Positions 44,987 to 54,610 of a stretch of 64,000 nucleotides of DNA are shown piece after piece. The notes beneath the pieces were generated by a model. The model searched no databases and was not told where the DNA came from. It saw nothing but the letters and a program-made list of their open reading frames with translations. Source of the stretch: Desulfocurvus vexinensis DSM 17965 (lineage in GTDB: Bacteria; Desulfobacterota; Desulfovibrionia; Desulfovibrionales; Desulfovibrionaceae); the NCBI RefSeq assembly GCF_000519125.1, contig NZ_JAEX01000006.1, forward strand, positions 112,845-176,844. Reading direction: 5' to 3'. Within the stretch, counting starts at the first letter, position 1; the number at the start of each line of letters is the position of its first letter. Position numbers and translations under genes: made by a program.

Positions 44987-46543
44987 TCAAGGCACGAAAG
45001 AAAAACGCATCCGGCCCACGAACTCCTGCCCGAAGGCGGGGTCGCCCGTCAAGTCCAGGGTGCGCACCCGCGCGGGCAGGGCCTCGGCCCAGGCCCGGGC
45101 CTGCGGGTCGGCCAGCAGCAGCCGCGCCCCGGCCAGGGAGGTGTTGCCCACGGCGCGCACCCGCGTCCCCAGCCCGGCGGGGATGAAGCCCAGGGTTTCC
45201 AGGTCATCCACGGCCACATGGGCGCCCAGGGCCCCGGCCAGACACAGGGCGGCCAGCGCCCCGGGCCGCAGGCCCGCCTCGGCCAGCAGCCGCGACAGGG
45301 CGAGGTTGAAGGCCGCCTTGACCTTGAGCACCTCCTCCACGTCGGCGCCCGACAGGGCCATGCCGTCGAAGAGCGTGAAGACGCGCTCGCCGCCGCGCAC
45401 CTCGATGCGCTCGGCCAGCCGCGCGCCCAGGGGCGTGGCCCCGGGGCGGAACTGGCCCTGGGCGTTGACCAGCCCCAGGCGCAGCAGATGCGCCAGCAGG
45501 GACAGGTAGGCCGTGCCCGTGAGCCCGGCCGCACGCGAGGGCGCGGCGCCGTCCAGGGTCGTGGCTTCCAGCCCGGTGGGGGTCAGGGCGAAGCGCGTGA
45601 TCGCCCCCGGCCCGGCCACGTTGCCGTGGGTCAGGCCGACGCCCTCCAGGGCCGGGCCCAGGGGCACGCTGGCGGCCAGCAGGGCGCCGTCCGCCCGGGC
45701 CAGCAGGAATTCGCCGTTGGTGCCCATGTCCGCCAGCAGGAAGGGCGCGGCGGGCACGGGCCCGGCGGCGCCCAGGGCCAGGGCCGCCAGCCCGGCGGAC
45801 AGGTCGCCGCCCACAAAGGGCGCCAGCTGCGGCGGCACATAGGCCGGGGGCAGCCCGGGGCCCAGGGGCTCCTCGCGCCCGCCCGCGTAGTCCAGGCGGT
45901 ACGGCGCCACGGCCAGCCCGTCCACGGGCAGGCCCAGCAGCAGGCTGGTCATGGCCGGATTGCCCGCCACGGCCAGGCGGGCCACCGGCCCGGGCAGCGC
46001 GCGGGCCACCCCGGCCAGGGCGTCCAGCACCAGGGCCCGCAGGTGCTGCGCCGCCCCGCTCCGGGCCAGGGCCAGGCGCGACATGACCTCGCTGCCCGCG
46101 CCCATCTGCGGGTTCAGCAGGCCGCCCTCGGCCACGGGCGCGCCGTCCGGGCCCAGGGCCTGCCAGTGGATGGTGGTGGTGCCCAGATCCACGGCCAGGG
46201 CCAGGGGCGGGCCGCCGGGGGCCGGGGCCGGGGCCGGGGCCACGGGCCGCGCGGGCAGCAGCACCGCCGCGCCCGGCAGGGCCGCGTGGCGGCAGCCCAG
46301 GCGCCAGCCCGCGGCCAGCTCCTGCGCGCTGAGCACCGCGTCTTCGCCGGGTACGGGCGCGGGCGGCGCGTCCAGAAAGCGCACCCGGCAGCGCCCGCAG
46401 CGCCCCAGGCCCGAGCACAGCGCCGGGGCGCTCCAATGCCCGCTCAGGTAGGCGGCCTGGGCCAGGGTCAGGGCGGGGTCGGCGGGCAGGGTCAGGGTCC
46501 GCCCGCAGGCGTCGGTGACGGCGATGGTCGCGGCGAGGGTCAT
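44987..46543 (-). CDS. RACo-like 2Fe-2S/ASKHA corrinoid-activation protein (DUF4445)
   Basis: The 518 residues have an N-terminal ferredoxin-like domain with Cys43, Cys49, Cys52 and Cys84 ([14 protein letters not shown] and RLGCRHA), a linker, and an ASKHA-type ATPase domain beginning [18 protein letters not shown] and including [24 protein letters not shown] and the closing [22 protein letters not shown]. Members reactivate the cobalt of corrinoid proteins by ATP-driven reduction; the particular partner is unknown, and no corrinoid protein gene is adjacent. The ATG at 46543 has an AAGGA site. It lies 32 bases after selD and 26 before lipB. Confidence 0.85.
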   Translation of the reverse strand: MTLAATIAVTDACGRTLTLPADPALTLAQAAYLSGHWSAPALCSGLGRCGRCRVRFLDAPPAPVPGEDAVLSAQELAAGWRLGCRHAALPGAAVLLPARPVAPAPAPAPGGPPLALAVDLGTTTIHWQALGPDGAPVAEGGLLNPQMGAGSEVMSRLALARSGAAQHLRALVLDALAGVARALPGPVARLAVAGNPAMTSLLLGLPVDGLAVAPYRLDYAGGREEPLGPGLPPAYVPPQLAPFVGGDLSAGLAALALGAAGPVPAAPFLLADMGTNGEFLLARADGALLAASVPLGPALEGVGLTHGNVAGPGAITRFALTPTGLEATTLDGAAPSRAAGLTGTAYLSLLAHLLRLGLVNAQGQFRPGATPLGARLAERIEVRGGERVFTLFDGMALSGADVEEVLKVKAAFNLALSRLLAEAGLRPGALAALCLAGALGAHVAVDDLETLGFIPAGLGTRVRAVGNTSLAGARLLLADPQARAWAEALPARVRTLDLTGDPAFGQEFVGRMRFSFVP

Positions 46544-46575
46544 GGCGTCCTTGGTGCCTGGAGGCAGACGAAAAA

Positions 46576-47625
46576 TCAGCGCAGGTGCAACCGCCCCTTG
46601 GCCCCGGCGGCGGGGCGCACGCGGCCGATGACGGCGGCCAGATCGCCCCCGGCCAGGAGCATGGCCCGGGCGCGCTCCAACTGGCCGGGCGGCACGGCCA
46701 GCACCAGCCCGCCCGAGGTCTGGGCGTCGAAGATCAGGTCCGTCAGCACCGGGGGCACCTCCGGCCCGACCTGGACCCGCGAGGAGCAGAAATGGCGGTT
46801 GGCGTGGCTTCCGGCGGGCACCAGCCCCATGCCCGCCAGCTCCAGGGCCTGGGGCAGCAGCGGCACGGCGGCCACGTCCAGTTCCACGTCCAGCTCCGAG
46901 GCGCGGCACATCTCCAGCAGATGCCCGCCCAGGCCGAAGCCGGTGACGTCCGTGGCGCCGCGCAGGCCCAGCTCGCGGATCACCGCCGCGCCGCCCGCGT
47001 TGAGCCGCCCGGCGGTCTCCCAGACCAGGCGCTCCAGCTCGTCGGCGCCGTCCCAGCGGCCCTTGACGGCGGTGGCCAGCACGCCCGTGCCCAGGGCCTT
47101 GGTCAGCACCAGCTGGTCGCCGGGGCGCAGGCCCGCGTTGGTGGCCACGCGCCCGGGGTCGATGGTGCCCGACACGGCCAGGCCGTATTTGATCTCGGCG
47201 GCCTCCACGCTGTGCCCGCCCGCCGGAACGGCCCCGGCCTCCAGCACCTTGTCGTAGCCGCCGCGCAGGATGTCCTGAAGGATTTCCAGGGGCATGGTCT
47301 TGGCCGGGAAGCAGACGATGTTCATGGCCGCCAGGGGCTGGCCGCCCATGGCGTACACGTCCGACAGGGCGTTGGCCGCCGCGATCTGCCCGAAGCGGTA
47401 GGGGTCGTTGACGATGGGCGTGAAGAAGTCCACGGTCTGCACCAGGGCGCAACCGGCGGGAAAGCGGACCACCGCCGCGTCCTCACCCACGGCCTGCCCG
47501 GCGATGAGCCGGGGGTCGGGGCGCACGGGCAGCGCCGCAAGGACTCGCTCCAGGTCCCCGGGAGCGATCTTGGCGGCTCAACCGGCCGCTTTGACGGTGT
47601 CCACCAGCCGGGGCGTGTCGCTCAT
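46576..47625 (-). CDS. selD: Selenophosphate synthetase SelD, itself a selenoprotein (UGA codon 16)
   Basis: SelD makes selenophosphate from selenide and ATP. The gene reads through an in-frame TGA at 47580-47578: the N-terminus is MSDTPRLVDTVKAAG-Sec-AAKIAPGDL. Sec16 replaces the catalytic Cys17 of E. coli, and Lys19 matches its Lys20. Downstream are VGEDAAVV, VQTVDFFTPIVNDPYRFGQI, NALSDVYAMGG, GGHSVEAAE, DVTGFGLGGHLLEM and AQTSGGL, all diagnostic. Without readthrough the frame opens only at 47526, losing the active-site residue. The ATG has an AAGGAG site. It needs SelA, SelB and tRNA-Sec elsewhere. It follows the LysR gene by 43 bases. Confidence 0.93.
47534..47577 (-). promoter_or_regulatory. 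Predicted bacterial SECIS element of selD
   Basis: Immediately after the TGA the transcript can form a long hairpin: GCCGC-C-AAG-A-TCGCTCC, a GGGGACC-containing apical loop, then GGAGCGA-GTC-CTT-GCGGC. The 5-bp outer stem, 3-bp middle and 7-bp upper stem, with only small bulges, match the size and position of bacterial SECIS structures that recruit SelB. Confidence 0.65.
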
Positions 47626-47668
47626 GGCCGGGCTCCTTCTCGGTTGCGTTGGCGCGGGCGCGGCCTGC

Positions 47669-48571
47669 CTACAGGCTCAGGCTGCACTCCTTGCGCAAAA
47701 AGTCGATGAAATAGCGCGTCACCGGGAACTGGTGGCGCCGGGCGTGGTAGACGAGGTAGAAGTTGCGCGGCATGTCCAGCCCGGACACGCGCACCTCGCG
47801 CACCTGCCCGGCCTCCAGCAGGGGCCGCGCGGCCAGGCGCGAGGTCACCGTCAGCCCCAGGCCCGCGCGCACGCTGGCCAGGGCGGCCTGGGTGCTCTCC
47901 ACGGCCAGGGCCACGGACAGGGCGCGCGGGTCCACGCCGATGCGCCCCAGGCCCTGCTCGAAGGCCCGGCGCGTGCCCGAACCGGCCTCGCGCATGACCC
48001 AGGGCAGCCCCGCCAGCTCCTGGGGGTCGCACTGGGCCTGCGCCGCCGCCGGGCCCTCCACCGGCCCCAGGATGACCAGCTCGTCGCGCAGGATGGGCTC
48101 GAAGGCCAGCTCGGGGTGGTCGCCCCCGGCGCCGACCATGGCCACCAGCTCCTCGCCCGCCAGGATGCGCCGGACGATGGCCTGGGAGTCGCCCACCCGC
48201 AGCTCCATGCGCACCTCGGGGTGGCGCCGGGCAAAGCGCGCCAGCAGCGAGGGCAGCACGTAGTGGGCCGGGATGGTGCTGCCGCCCACCAGCAGCTCGC
48301 CCGCGACGCGCTCCTGGAGCAGCTGGATCTCGGCCCGGGCCGAGGCCACGCGGGCGAAGATGTCCTGGGCGTGGCGGTAGAGCACGTCGGCGGCCTGGGT
48401 AGGCAGGATGCTGCGACCCAGGCGGTCGAACAGGCGCACCTCCAGCTCGGCCTCCAGGGCCGAAACATGGGCCGAGATGGTCGGCTGCGAAAGGTACAGC
48501 TCCTGCCCGGCGCGCGAGAAGCTGCGCATCTCGTAGACCTTGGCGAAGGCTTCCAGGCGGCGTATGTCCAT
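47669..48571 (-). CDS. LysR-family transcriptional regulator
   Basis: The 300 residues start with the winged helix-turn-helix IRRLEAFAKVYEMRSFSRAGQELYLSQPTISAHVSALE (split at the two helices) and continue with the LysR substrate-binding domain (LLVGGSTIPAHYVLPSLLA, LGLTVTSRLAARPLL). The effector is unknown. It is the first gene of the minus-strand selD-RACo-lipB-lipA unit, 43 bases before selD, so it may control that unit. ATG 48571 has a GGAGG site; an in-frame upstream extension would add a Cys-rich tail that runs through the terminator and was rejected. Confidence 0.88.
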   Translation of the reverse strand: MDIRRLEAFAKVYEMRSFSRAGQELYLSQPTISAHVSALEAELEVRLFDRLGRSILPTQAADVLYRHAQDIFARVASARAEIQLLQERVAGELLVGGSTIPAHYVLPSLLARFARRHPEVRMELRVGDSQAIVRRILAGEELVAMVGAGGDHPELAFEPILRDELVILGPVEGPAAAQAQCDPQELAGLPWVMREAGSGTRRAFEQGLGRIGVDPRALSVALAVESTQAALASVRAGLGLTVTSRLAARPLLEAGQVREVRVSGLDMPRNFYLVYHARRHQFPVTRYFIDFLRKECSLSL

Positions 48572-48619
48572 CGGCTCCCTCCTGCCCTGCGGGCACTGCG
48601 CCGCGCACGACGCCGGACG

Positions 48620-48648
48620 AAAAAAAGACAGGCCTTGCGGCCTGTCTT
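48620..48648 (-). terminator. Terminator of the ribosomal-protein operon
   Basis: On the minus strand a 10-bp perfect stem (AAGACAGGCC, loop GCAA, arm GGCCTGTCTT) runs into a T tract (A7 at 48620-48626), 33 bases after the rplQ stop. It ends the S10-spc-alpha transcript before the LysR gene. Confidence 0.92.
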
Positions 48649-48680
48649 GCTTATCGTCTTCCATCGGAAAAAGCTATAGC

Positions 48681-49160
48681 CTATTCGGCGGCCTTTTCCT
48701 CTGCGGCGGGCTCCGCCTTGGCGGGAGCCTCGGCCTTGGGGGCCTTGGCGGGCTTGGCGGGCTTGGCCGCAGGGGCCTGCTCCGCAGCCTCGGGCTGGCC
48801 AGCCGCACGCGAGAACTCGATCACGGCCATGGGCGCGCTGTCGCCAGTGCGCGGCAGGCCGAGCTTGAGCACGCGGGTGTAGCCGCCGGGCACCCCGGCA
48901 AACAGCGGCCCGATCTCGTCGAACAGCTTCTTGACCAGGGAGTGGTTGCCCAGGACCTTGTAGGCCTCGCGGCGGGCCGGGACATCGTTTTGCAGGGCGA
49001 AACGGACCAGCCGCTCCACCACGCCACGCAGTTCCTTGGCTCGCGTCTCGGTGGTGCGGATGCGCCCGTACACGATCAGCGACTTGGCCATATTGCGGAA
49101 CATGGCCTTCCGGTGGGAGCTGGTGCGGTTGAACTTTCTTCCGCTTTTTCTATGCCTCAT
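48681..49160 (-). CDS. rplQ: 50S ribosomal protein L17
   Basis: L17 contacts 23S rRNA near the exit tunnel. The first 115 residues are canonical ([20 protein letters not shown], then [18 protein letters not shown]). The last 45 form a Lys/Ala/Pro tail ([20 protein letters not shown]) longer than in E. coli (127 residues). It is the last gene of the operon; its start overlaps the end of rpoA by 11 bases. Confidence 0.97.
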   Translation of the reverse strand: MRHRKSGRKFNRTSSHRKAMFRNMAKSLIVYGRIRTTETRAKELRGVVERLVRFALQNDVPARREAYKVLGNHSLVKKLFDEIGPLFAGVPGGYTRVLKLGLPRTGDSAPMAVIEFSRAAGQPEAAEQAPAAKPAKPAKAPKAEAPAKAEPAAEEKAAE

Positions 49161-50193
49161 CGCTTTCCTTCCTCTTCAGCCAGTCCTCGTAGTGTTCCTG
49201 GAACCCGTCAACGGTCATGCCGAATTCCAGGCCCATGTCGGCCAGGATGCGCTTGATCTCGTCGAGGGACTTGCGCCCGAAGTTCTTGGTCTTGAGCATC
49301 TCGTTCTCGGAGCGCTGCACCAGCTCGCCAACGGTACGGATGTTGGCGCTCTTGAGGCAGTTGGTGGCGCGCACGGAGAGCTCCAGCTCGTCGATGCCCT
49401 TGAACAGATTGGGGTTGACGCTGTCGCACCCGCCGGGCTGGGAGCGGTCCTCGTCGGAGGTCTGCTCATCGAAGTTGATGAACACCGTGAGCTGGTCCTT
49501 GAGGATCTTGGCGCTGTAGGCCACGGCATCCTCGGGCGAGACGGACCCGTCGGTCCACACTTCGAGAACGAGCTTGTCGTAGTTGGTCATCTGGCCCACG
49601 CGGGCCTGTTCCACCGTGTAGGCGACCTTCTTCACGGGCGAGTAGCTCGCGTCCAGCCGGATGAGGCCGATCTCGTCGGGGAGATCCTCGTGCATGTCGG
49701 CGGGCACGTAGCCCTTGCCCATGCGGATCTCCAGGTCGATGCGCAGCTTCACGTCCTCGGTCAGGGTCGCGATGTGCTGGTCCTTGTTCAGCACGGTCAC
49801 GCGCTGGTTCTCGCGGATGGCGGAGGCCGTCACCTTGCCCTGCTTGGAGGCCTCCAGCACCAGGCGCTGGGGCTCCTCGGAGCTCATGGCGAAGCGCACC
49901 ATCTTGAGGTTCAGGACGATGTCCGTCACATCCTCGAGCACGCCGGGGATGGTGGTGAACTCGTGCTGGACGCCCTCGATCTTCGCGGAAACCGCCGCCG
50001 CCCCCTGCAGGGAGGACAGCAGCACGCGCCGCAGCGCGTTGCCGATGGTGGTGCCGAAACCGCGCTCCAGGGGCTCGCAGGTGAACCTGGCGTAGGTTCC
50101 CGTGCTCTTGGAGTCGCGAAGGATCTGCTCCGGCTTCACCAGTTCGGACCAGTTTCGCGTGTTGATCAGTTTGTCGCCGTCTTGGATGATCAT
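49150..50193 (-). CDS. rpoA: RNA polymerase alpha subunit
   Basis: RpoA initiates RNA polymerase assembly and contacts promoters through its C-terminal domain. The 347 residues show the dimerisation domain with [20 protein letters not shown] and the C-terminal HhH domain ([21 protein letters not shown], then [16 protein letters not shown]), with a conserved Arg in VRATN. Length is slightly above E. coli's 329. It ends in the 11-base overlap with rplQ. Confidence 0.98.
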   Translation of the reverse strand: MIIQDGDKLINTRNWSELVKPEQILRDSKSTGTYARFTCEPLERGFGTTIGNALRRVLLSSLQGAAAVSAKIEGVQHEFTTIPGVLEDVTDIVLNLKMVRFAMSSEEPQRLVLEASKQGKVTASAIRENQRVTVLNKDQHIATLTEDVKLRIDLEIRMGKGYVPADMHEDLPDEIGLIRLDASYSPVKKVAYTVEQARVGQMTNYDKLVLEVWTDGSVSPEDAVAYSAKILKDQLTVFINFDEQTSDEDRSQPGGCDSVNPNLFKGIDELELSVRATNCLKSANIRTVGELVQRSENEMLKTKNFGRKSLDEIKRILADMGLEFGMTVDGFQEHYEDWLKRKESDEA

Positions 50194-50206
50194 CTTGGCT
50201 CCCTAG

Positions 50207-50833
50207 CTATTTGGAGTACAACTCGACGATCAGCTGCTCGTTGATGGGGAACTGGATGTCCTCACGCACCGGGCGGGCCTTGATGGTGCCCTTGAGGTTC
50301 GGACCGTCAACTTCGAGCCAATCGGGGCAGCCACGGCGGGCAATCACTTCCTGAGCCTCCTGGATCACGGGGATCTTGCGGCTCTCCTCACGGACGGTGA
50401 TCACGTCGGCCTGGCTGACCTGCATGGAGGGGATGTTGACGCGCCGCCCGTTGAGCTGGAACACGCCGTGACGCACCAGCTGGCGGGCCTGGTCGCGCGA
50501 GTTGGCGAAGCCCATGCGGTAGATCACGTTGTCCAGGCGCATTTCGAGCAGGGCCAGCAGGTTGGTGCCGGTGACGCCCTTTTGCATGTCGGCCTGCTCG
50601 AAGTAGCTGCGGAACTGCTTCTCCAGGATGCCGTACATGCGGCGGACCTTCTGCTTCTCGCGCAGCTGGATCGCGTAGTCGCTGATCTTCTTGCGGCCAC
50701 GGCCATGCTGGCCGGGCACGTAGGGGCGGCGCTCGTAGGAGCACTTGTCGGTGAAGCAGCGGTCACCCTTCAAAAACAGCTTCTGCCCCTCGCGGCGGCA
50801 GACGCGGCATTTTGCATCGGTATATCTAGCCAA
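50207..50833 (-). CDS. rpsD: 30S ribosomal protein S4, zinc-binding form
   Basis: S4 nucleates 30S assembly at the 5' domain of 16S rRNA. The 208 residues keep four N-terminal cysteines (Cys9, Cys12, Cys26, Cys31), the zinc-containing form, and the S4 RNA-binding domain ([25 protein letters not shown]). The start is a TTG (50833) eight bases after [14 protein letters not shown] follows directly as in other S4 proteins. Confidence 0.97.
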   Translation of the reverse strand: MARYTDAKCRVCRREGQKLFLKGDRCFTDKCSYERRPYVPGQHGRGRKKISDYAIQLREKQKVRRMYGILEKQFRSYFEQADMQKGVTGTNLLALLEMRLDNVIYRMGFANSRDQARQLVRHGVFQLNGRRVNIPSMQVSQADVITVREESRKIPVIQEAQEVIARRGCPDWLEVDGPNLKGTIKARPVREDIQFPINEQLIVELYSK

Positions 50834-50860
50834 AACACGTTCCTCCGAAAATTGGGCCGG

Positions 50861-51250
50861 TTAGACCCGGCGCCGCTTGGGCGGACGGCAGCCGTTGTGC
50901 GGGATGGGCGTCACGTCGCGCATGAAGGACACCTTCATGCCCGCGTTGTTGATGGCGCGCATGGCGGCCTCGCGCCCGGCGCCCGGGCCCTTCACGAGCA
51001 CACCCACGGTGCGCATGCCGTTCTCCATGGCCTTCTTGGCGGCGGCCTCTGCGGCCACCTGGGCGGCGAAGGGCGTGCTCTTGCGCGAGCCCTTGAAGCC
51101 CAGGGCGCCCGAGGTGCCCCAGGAGATCACGTTGCCCTTCAGGTCCGTGAAGGTGATGATCGTGTTGTTGAAGGAAGCACGAACGTGGGCGATGCCCACC
51201 GGGACGTTCTTCTTTTCCTTCTTCTTGCCGGTACGGCGGGGTCTAGCCAT
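50861..51250 (-). CDS. rpsK: 30S ribosomal protein S11
   Basis: S11 lies at the platform near the E site. The 129 residues match ([39 protein letters not shown], ending [18 protein letters not shown]). The ATG lies 43 bases after the end of rpsM, in the usual alpha-operon order. Confidence 0.98.
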   Translation of the reverse strand: MARPRRTGKKKEKKNVPVGIAHVRASFNNTIITFTDLKGNVISWGTSGALGFKGSRKSTPFAAQVAAEAAAKKAMENGMRTVGVLVKGPGAGREAAMRAINNAGMKVSFMRDVTPIPHNGCRPPKRRRV

Positions 51251-51292
51251 TGTCCTTCATCTCCGTACTATTGAAATGGTGTCGTGCCGCAG

Positions 51293-51664
51293 CTACTTCT
51301 TCTTCTTGCCCACCACCGAACGGCGCGGGCCCTTGCGGGTGCGGGCGTTGGTGTGGGTGCGCTGGCCGTGGACCGGCAGGCCGCGACGATGGCGCAGGCC
51401 CCGGTAGCAGCCGATGTCCATCAGCCGCTTGATGTTGGCCTGCACATCGCGGCGCAGGTCGCCCTCGACCTTGTGGTTGTCCTCGATCTCCTTGCGGATC
51501 TCGTTGGCGGCCTCAGCCGAGAGGTCGTCGGTGCTCTGGTTCCAGTCCACGCCGACCTTGTCCAGGATCTGCAGAGCGGTGGTGCGACCGATGCCGTAGA
51601 TGTACGTCAGGGCGATGTCCAGACGCTTGTTCCTGGGCAGTTCGATACCAGCAATGCGTGCCAC
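51293..51664 (-). CDS. rpsM: 30S ribosomal protein S13
   Basis: S13 is in the 30S head and contacts 50S and P-site tRNA. The 123 residues start [25 protein letters not shown] and end [24 protein letters not shown]. The start is a GTG (51664) after an AAGGGGA site. It follows rpmJ by 19 bases. Confidence 0.98.
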   Translation of the reverse strand: MARIAGIELPRNKRLDIALTYIYGIGRTTALQILDKVGVDWNQSTDDLSAEAANEIRKEIEDNHKVEGDLRRDVQANIKRLMDIGCYRGLRHRRGLPVHGQRTHTNARTRKGPRRSVVGKKKK

Positions 51665-51683
51665 TTTGGTTTCCCCTTATTCC

Positions 51684-51797
51684 TTAGCCCTGGCGCTGCT
51701 TGTGCCGGGGGTTTTCACAAATCACGCGCAGAACGCCCTTGCGGCGGATCACCTTGCACTTGGGGCACATCTTCTTGACCGAGGGTCTGACTTTCAT
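51684..51797 (-). CDS. rpmJ: 50S ribosomal protein L36
   Basis: The 37-residue L36 reads [20 protein letters not shown] then [17 protein letters not shown]. It has the zinc ligands Cys11, Cys14, Cys27 and His32 of the zinc-binding (C+) form. Start ATG 51797 with an AGGTAAG site, end TAA at 51684. It is too short for most gene finders but is in its normal place between map and rpsM; infA, often found here, is absent. Confidence 0.96.
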   Translation of the reverse strand: MKVRPSVKKMCPKCKVIRRKGVLRVICENPRHKQRQG

Positions 51798-51876
51798 GAC
51801 CTGTTCTCCACTTACCTTGCAACCGGGCGGAACGCTCCGGCACTTGACTGACGATGCCCAGGCACAAGCCTGCGGC

Positions 51877-52644
51877 TTAGCTCACACTCAGGACGACGGG
51901 CCCCTCGGGAGTCACCGCCACCGTATGCTCGAAATGGGCGGACAACTTACGATCTTTCGTCACGGCTGTCCACTTGTCTTCGAGTATCTCCACTTCGCAA
52001 CTCCCGGCACAGACCATGGGCTCGATGGCCAGCACCATGCCCGGCTTGAGCGGCGGCCCCGCCATGCCCGCAGGCACGAAATTGGGCACTTCGGGCTTTT
52101 CGTGCAGCTTGCGGCCGATACCGTGGCCCACGAAGCGGCGCACCACGCTGTACCCGCGCGCCTCGACAAAATCCTGCACGGCCCGGGAGATGTCGTACAG
52201 GTTGCCCCCGGCCAGGGCCTTCTCGATGCCCCGCGCCAGGGATTGCGCGGTGACGTCCATCAGGTCGCGGGCCAGGGCGCTCACCGCGCCCACCGGGTAG
52301 GTCCGCGCCGAGTCGCCGTAAAACCCCTGGTAGATCACGCCCATGTCAAAGCTGACGATGTCACCCTCGCGCAGGATGCGCTCGCGCGACGGGAAACCAT
52401 GGACGATCTCTTCATTCACAGAGCAGCACAGCGCGAAGGGGAAGCCACCGTAGCCCTGGAAGGCGGGCTGGACCCCGAACCGCCGGCACATGTCCTGGGC
52501 GATCTCCTCGAAGCGCATGGTGGGGACACCAGGCGCCACGGCTTCGCCCAGGGCGTCGAGGATCACGGATACGATCCGGTTCGCCTCGCGCATGAGCGCG
52601 ATTTCCGCGCCGTTCTTGATGTAGATGCCCCGAACTTTCTTCAA
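51877..52644 (-). CDS. map: Methionine aminopeptidase type I
   Basis: Map removes the initiator Met. The 255 residues carry the metal ligands of the pita-bread fold: [18 protein letters not shown] (Asp pair), [14 protein letters not shown] (His), VLAIEPMV (Glu) and [11 protein letters not shown] (Glu). The start is a TTG (52644) three bases after secY's stop; no better start precedes the family [15 protein letters not shown] segment. adk, which often separates secY and map, is missing. Confidence 0.96.
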   Translation of the reverse strand: MKKVRGIYIKNGAEIALMREANRIVSVILDALGEAVAPGVPTMRFEEIAQDMCRRFGVQPAFQGYGGFPFALCCSVNEEIVHGFPSRERILREGDIVSFDMGVIYQGFYGDSARTYPVGAVSALARDLMDVTAQSLARGIEKALAGGNLYDISRAVQDFVEARGYSVVRRFVGHGIGRKLHEKPEVPNFVPAGMAGPPLKPGMVLAIEPMVCAGSCEVEILEDKWTAVTKDRKLSAHFEHTVAVTPEGPVVLSVS

Positions 52645-52647
52645 AGC

Positions 52648-53964
52648 CTAACGCCGCCCCTTGATTCTGCCCTGCTTGCCCATGAGCCCCTCGTACTGGC
52701 GGCTGATGAGGTAGGACTCGATCTGGGACATGAAATCCATGGACACGCCGACCACGATGAGCAGCGAGGTGCCGCCGAAGTAGAACGGCCCGCCCAGCTT
52801 GCTCACGAACAGCACCGGCAGCACGCACACCGCCGAGATGTACAGGGCGCCCCACAGCGTGATGCGGGCCAGCACCCGGTCGATGTACTCGTGCGTCTTG
52901 GCGCCCGGGCGGATGCCCGGAATGAAGCCGCCCTGCTTCTTGATGTTCTCGGCGATGTCCTTCGGGTCGAAGATGATCGCCGTGTAAAAGAAGCAGAAGA
53001 AGATGATCAGCGCCACGAAGAACACGTTGTACAAGATCCCCGTCGGCGAGAACAGCGCCGCGGCGTCCTGGAGCCAGTCCACCTGGGAGAACTGGGCCAG
53101 GGTCGCCGGGAACATCAGGATCGACGACGCGAAGATGGGCGGAATGACTCCCGCGGTGTTCACGCGCAGGGGCAGGTGCGTGGTCTGCCCGCCGTACATG
53201 CGCCGGCCCACCATACGCTTGGCGTACTGGATGGGAATCCGGCGCTGCGAGCGCTCCATGTACACGATGCCGACCATGACCGCAACCATGAAGGCCAGCA
53301 GGAGCAGCAGAATGAACACGGTCAGCTCGCCGGCGCCCAGGAGCTGGAACGTGTTGCCCACGCCCGCAGGCAGCCCGGCGACGATGCCGCCGAAGATGAT
53401 CAGCGAGATGCCGTTGCCGATGCCGCGCTCGGTCATCTGCTCGCCCAGCCACATGACGAGCACCGTGCCCGCCGTGAGGGTGATGATGGTCGTCAGCCGG
53501 AAGCCCCAGCCCGCCGCCAGCACCACGGGCGCGCCCGTGGGGCTTTGCATGTTTTCCAGGCCGATGGCGATGAACAGGCCCTGGACCACGGTGATCAGCA
53601 CCGTGCCGTAGCGCGTGTACTGCGTGATCTTCTTGCGGCCCGCAGCGCCCTCTTCCTTGGCCAGGCGCTTGAGCTCGGGGCTGACCACCGTCAACAGCTG
53701 GATGATGATGGACGCCGAGATGTACGGCATGATGCCCAGGGCGAAGATGGAGAAATTCTCCAGCCCGCCGCCCGAGAACATGTTGAAGATGCCGAACAGC
53801 GTGTTGGAAACCTGGGCGAAGAAGTCCTGCAACGCGGCGGTGTCCACACCAGGGGTGGGGACGTGGATGCCCACGCGGTAGAACGCCAGCAGACCCAGCG
53901 TCCACAGGAGCCGTTTCTTCAGTTCAGGCAGCCTGGCGAGATTCTCAACCCCGGATAATGCCAC
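52648..53964 (-). CDS. secY: Protein translocase channel SecY
   Basis: SecY forms the Sec channel in the inner membrane. The 438 residues have ten transmembrane helices and the motifs GVDTAALQ, NMFSGGGLENFSIFALGIMPYI, YMERSQRRIPIQYAKRMVG (loop C4, ribosome/SecA binding) and the C-terminal LISRQYEGLMGKQGRIKGRR. The start is a GTG (53964), after an AAGGG site. It lies five bases after rplO. Confidence 0.97.
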   Translation of the reverse strand: MALSGVENLARLPELKKRLLWTLGLLAFYRVGIHVPTPGVDTAALQDFFAQVSNTLFGIFNMFSGGGLENFSIFALGIMPYISASIIIQLLTVVSPELKRLAKEEGAAGRKKITQYTRYGTVLITVVQGLFIAIGLENMQSPTGAPVVLAAGWGFRLTTIITLTAGTVLVMWLGEQMTERGIGNGISLIIFGGIVAGLPAGVGNTFQLLGAGELTVFILLLLLAFMVAVMVGIVYMERSQRRIPIQYAKRMVGRRMYGGQTTHLPLRVNTAGVIPPIFASSILMFPATLAQFSQVDWLQDAAALFSPTGILYNVFFVALIIFFCFFYTAIIFDPKDIAENIKKQGGFIPGIRPGAKTHEYIDRVLARITLWGALYISAVCVLPVLFVSKLGGPFYFGGTSLLIVVGVSMDFMSQIESYLISRQYEGLMGKQGRIKGRR

Positions 53965-53969
53965 GTCGG

Positions 53970-54419
53970 TTACCCTTCCAGTGCCTTAGCGGTTCCACCG
54001 GCGGCAGCGATCTTCTCTGCCGCAGACTTGCTGAAGCGGTGCGCTTCCACGGTGATGGCGGCCTTGAGCTCGCCGTCGGCCAGCACCTTGACCAGGCTGC
54101 CGCGGCGCACCAATCCCTTGGCGTAGAGGTCTTCCAGGGAGATCTCGGCCTGGCCCTCGAAGGCGGCGGCGATGCGGCCCACAGCCAGGGGCTGGTAGAT
54201 CACGCGGAACATGGCGTTCTTGAAGCCACGCTTGGGCAGGCGCCGGGCCAGGGGCATCTGGCCGCCCTCGAAACGGGCGGGCCGGCCGCCGCCGGAGCGG
54301 GCGTTCTGGCCCTTGTGGCCCTTGCCGGAGGTGCCGCCCTGCCCGGAGGCATGGCCGCGCCCGACGCGCTTGCGGTCCCGGCTTTCTTCCGGGTACGGGT
54401 ACAATTCGTGCAGTCTCAT
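53970..54419 (-). CDS. rplO: 50S ribosomal protein L15
   Basis: L15 is a late-assembly 50S protein. The 149 residues start MRLHELYPYPEESRDRKRVG and contain RGHASGQGGTSGKGHKGQNAR and GFKNAMFRVIYQPLAVG. The ATG shares one base with the rpmD stop (TAATG junction). Confidence 0.97.
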   Translation of the reverse strand: MRLHELYPYPEESRDRKRVGRGHASGQGGTSGKGHKGQNARSGGGRPARFEGGQMPLARRLPKRGFKNAMFRVIYQPLAVGRIAAAFEGQAEISLEDLYAKGLVRRGSLVKVLADGELKAAITVEAHRFSKSAAEKIAAAGGTAKALEG

Positions 54420-54595
54420 TATTCCACAACCTCGACGAGATGGTTGACTCTCTCGACCATGCCGAGAACGGCATCGTTCTTGGGCAGTTCCTTCACCTGG
54501 CGGATCTTGCGCAGGCCCAGGGCGTGCACGGTGGCGCGCTGTCTGGGGGAACAGCCGATCAGGCTCTTCACCAGTGTGATCTTGATGGTGTCCAT
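54419..54595 (-). CDS. rpmD: 50S ribosomal protein L30
   Basis: The 58-residue L30 reads MDTIKITLVKSLIGCSPRQR, then ATVHALGLRKIRQVKELPKN and DAVLGMVERVNHLVEVVE. This is the small bacterial form that packs near the peptidyl transferase region. ATG 54595, TAA at 54419. Its place between rpsE and rplO is standard, and its stop overlaps rplO's ATG. Confidence 0.96.
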   Translation of the reverse strand: MDTIKITLVKSLIGCSPRQRATVHALGLRKIRQVKELPKNDAVLGMVERVNHLVEVVE

Positions 54596-54610
54596 GTCGC
54601 GTCTCTCCCG

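Noticed and set aside
46576..47526. Short selD beginning at 47526
   Set aside because: It would lose the catalytic residue and the conserved N-terminus that continues upstream across an in-frame TGA with a SECIS-like hairpin.
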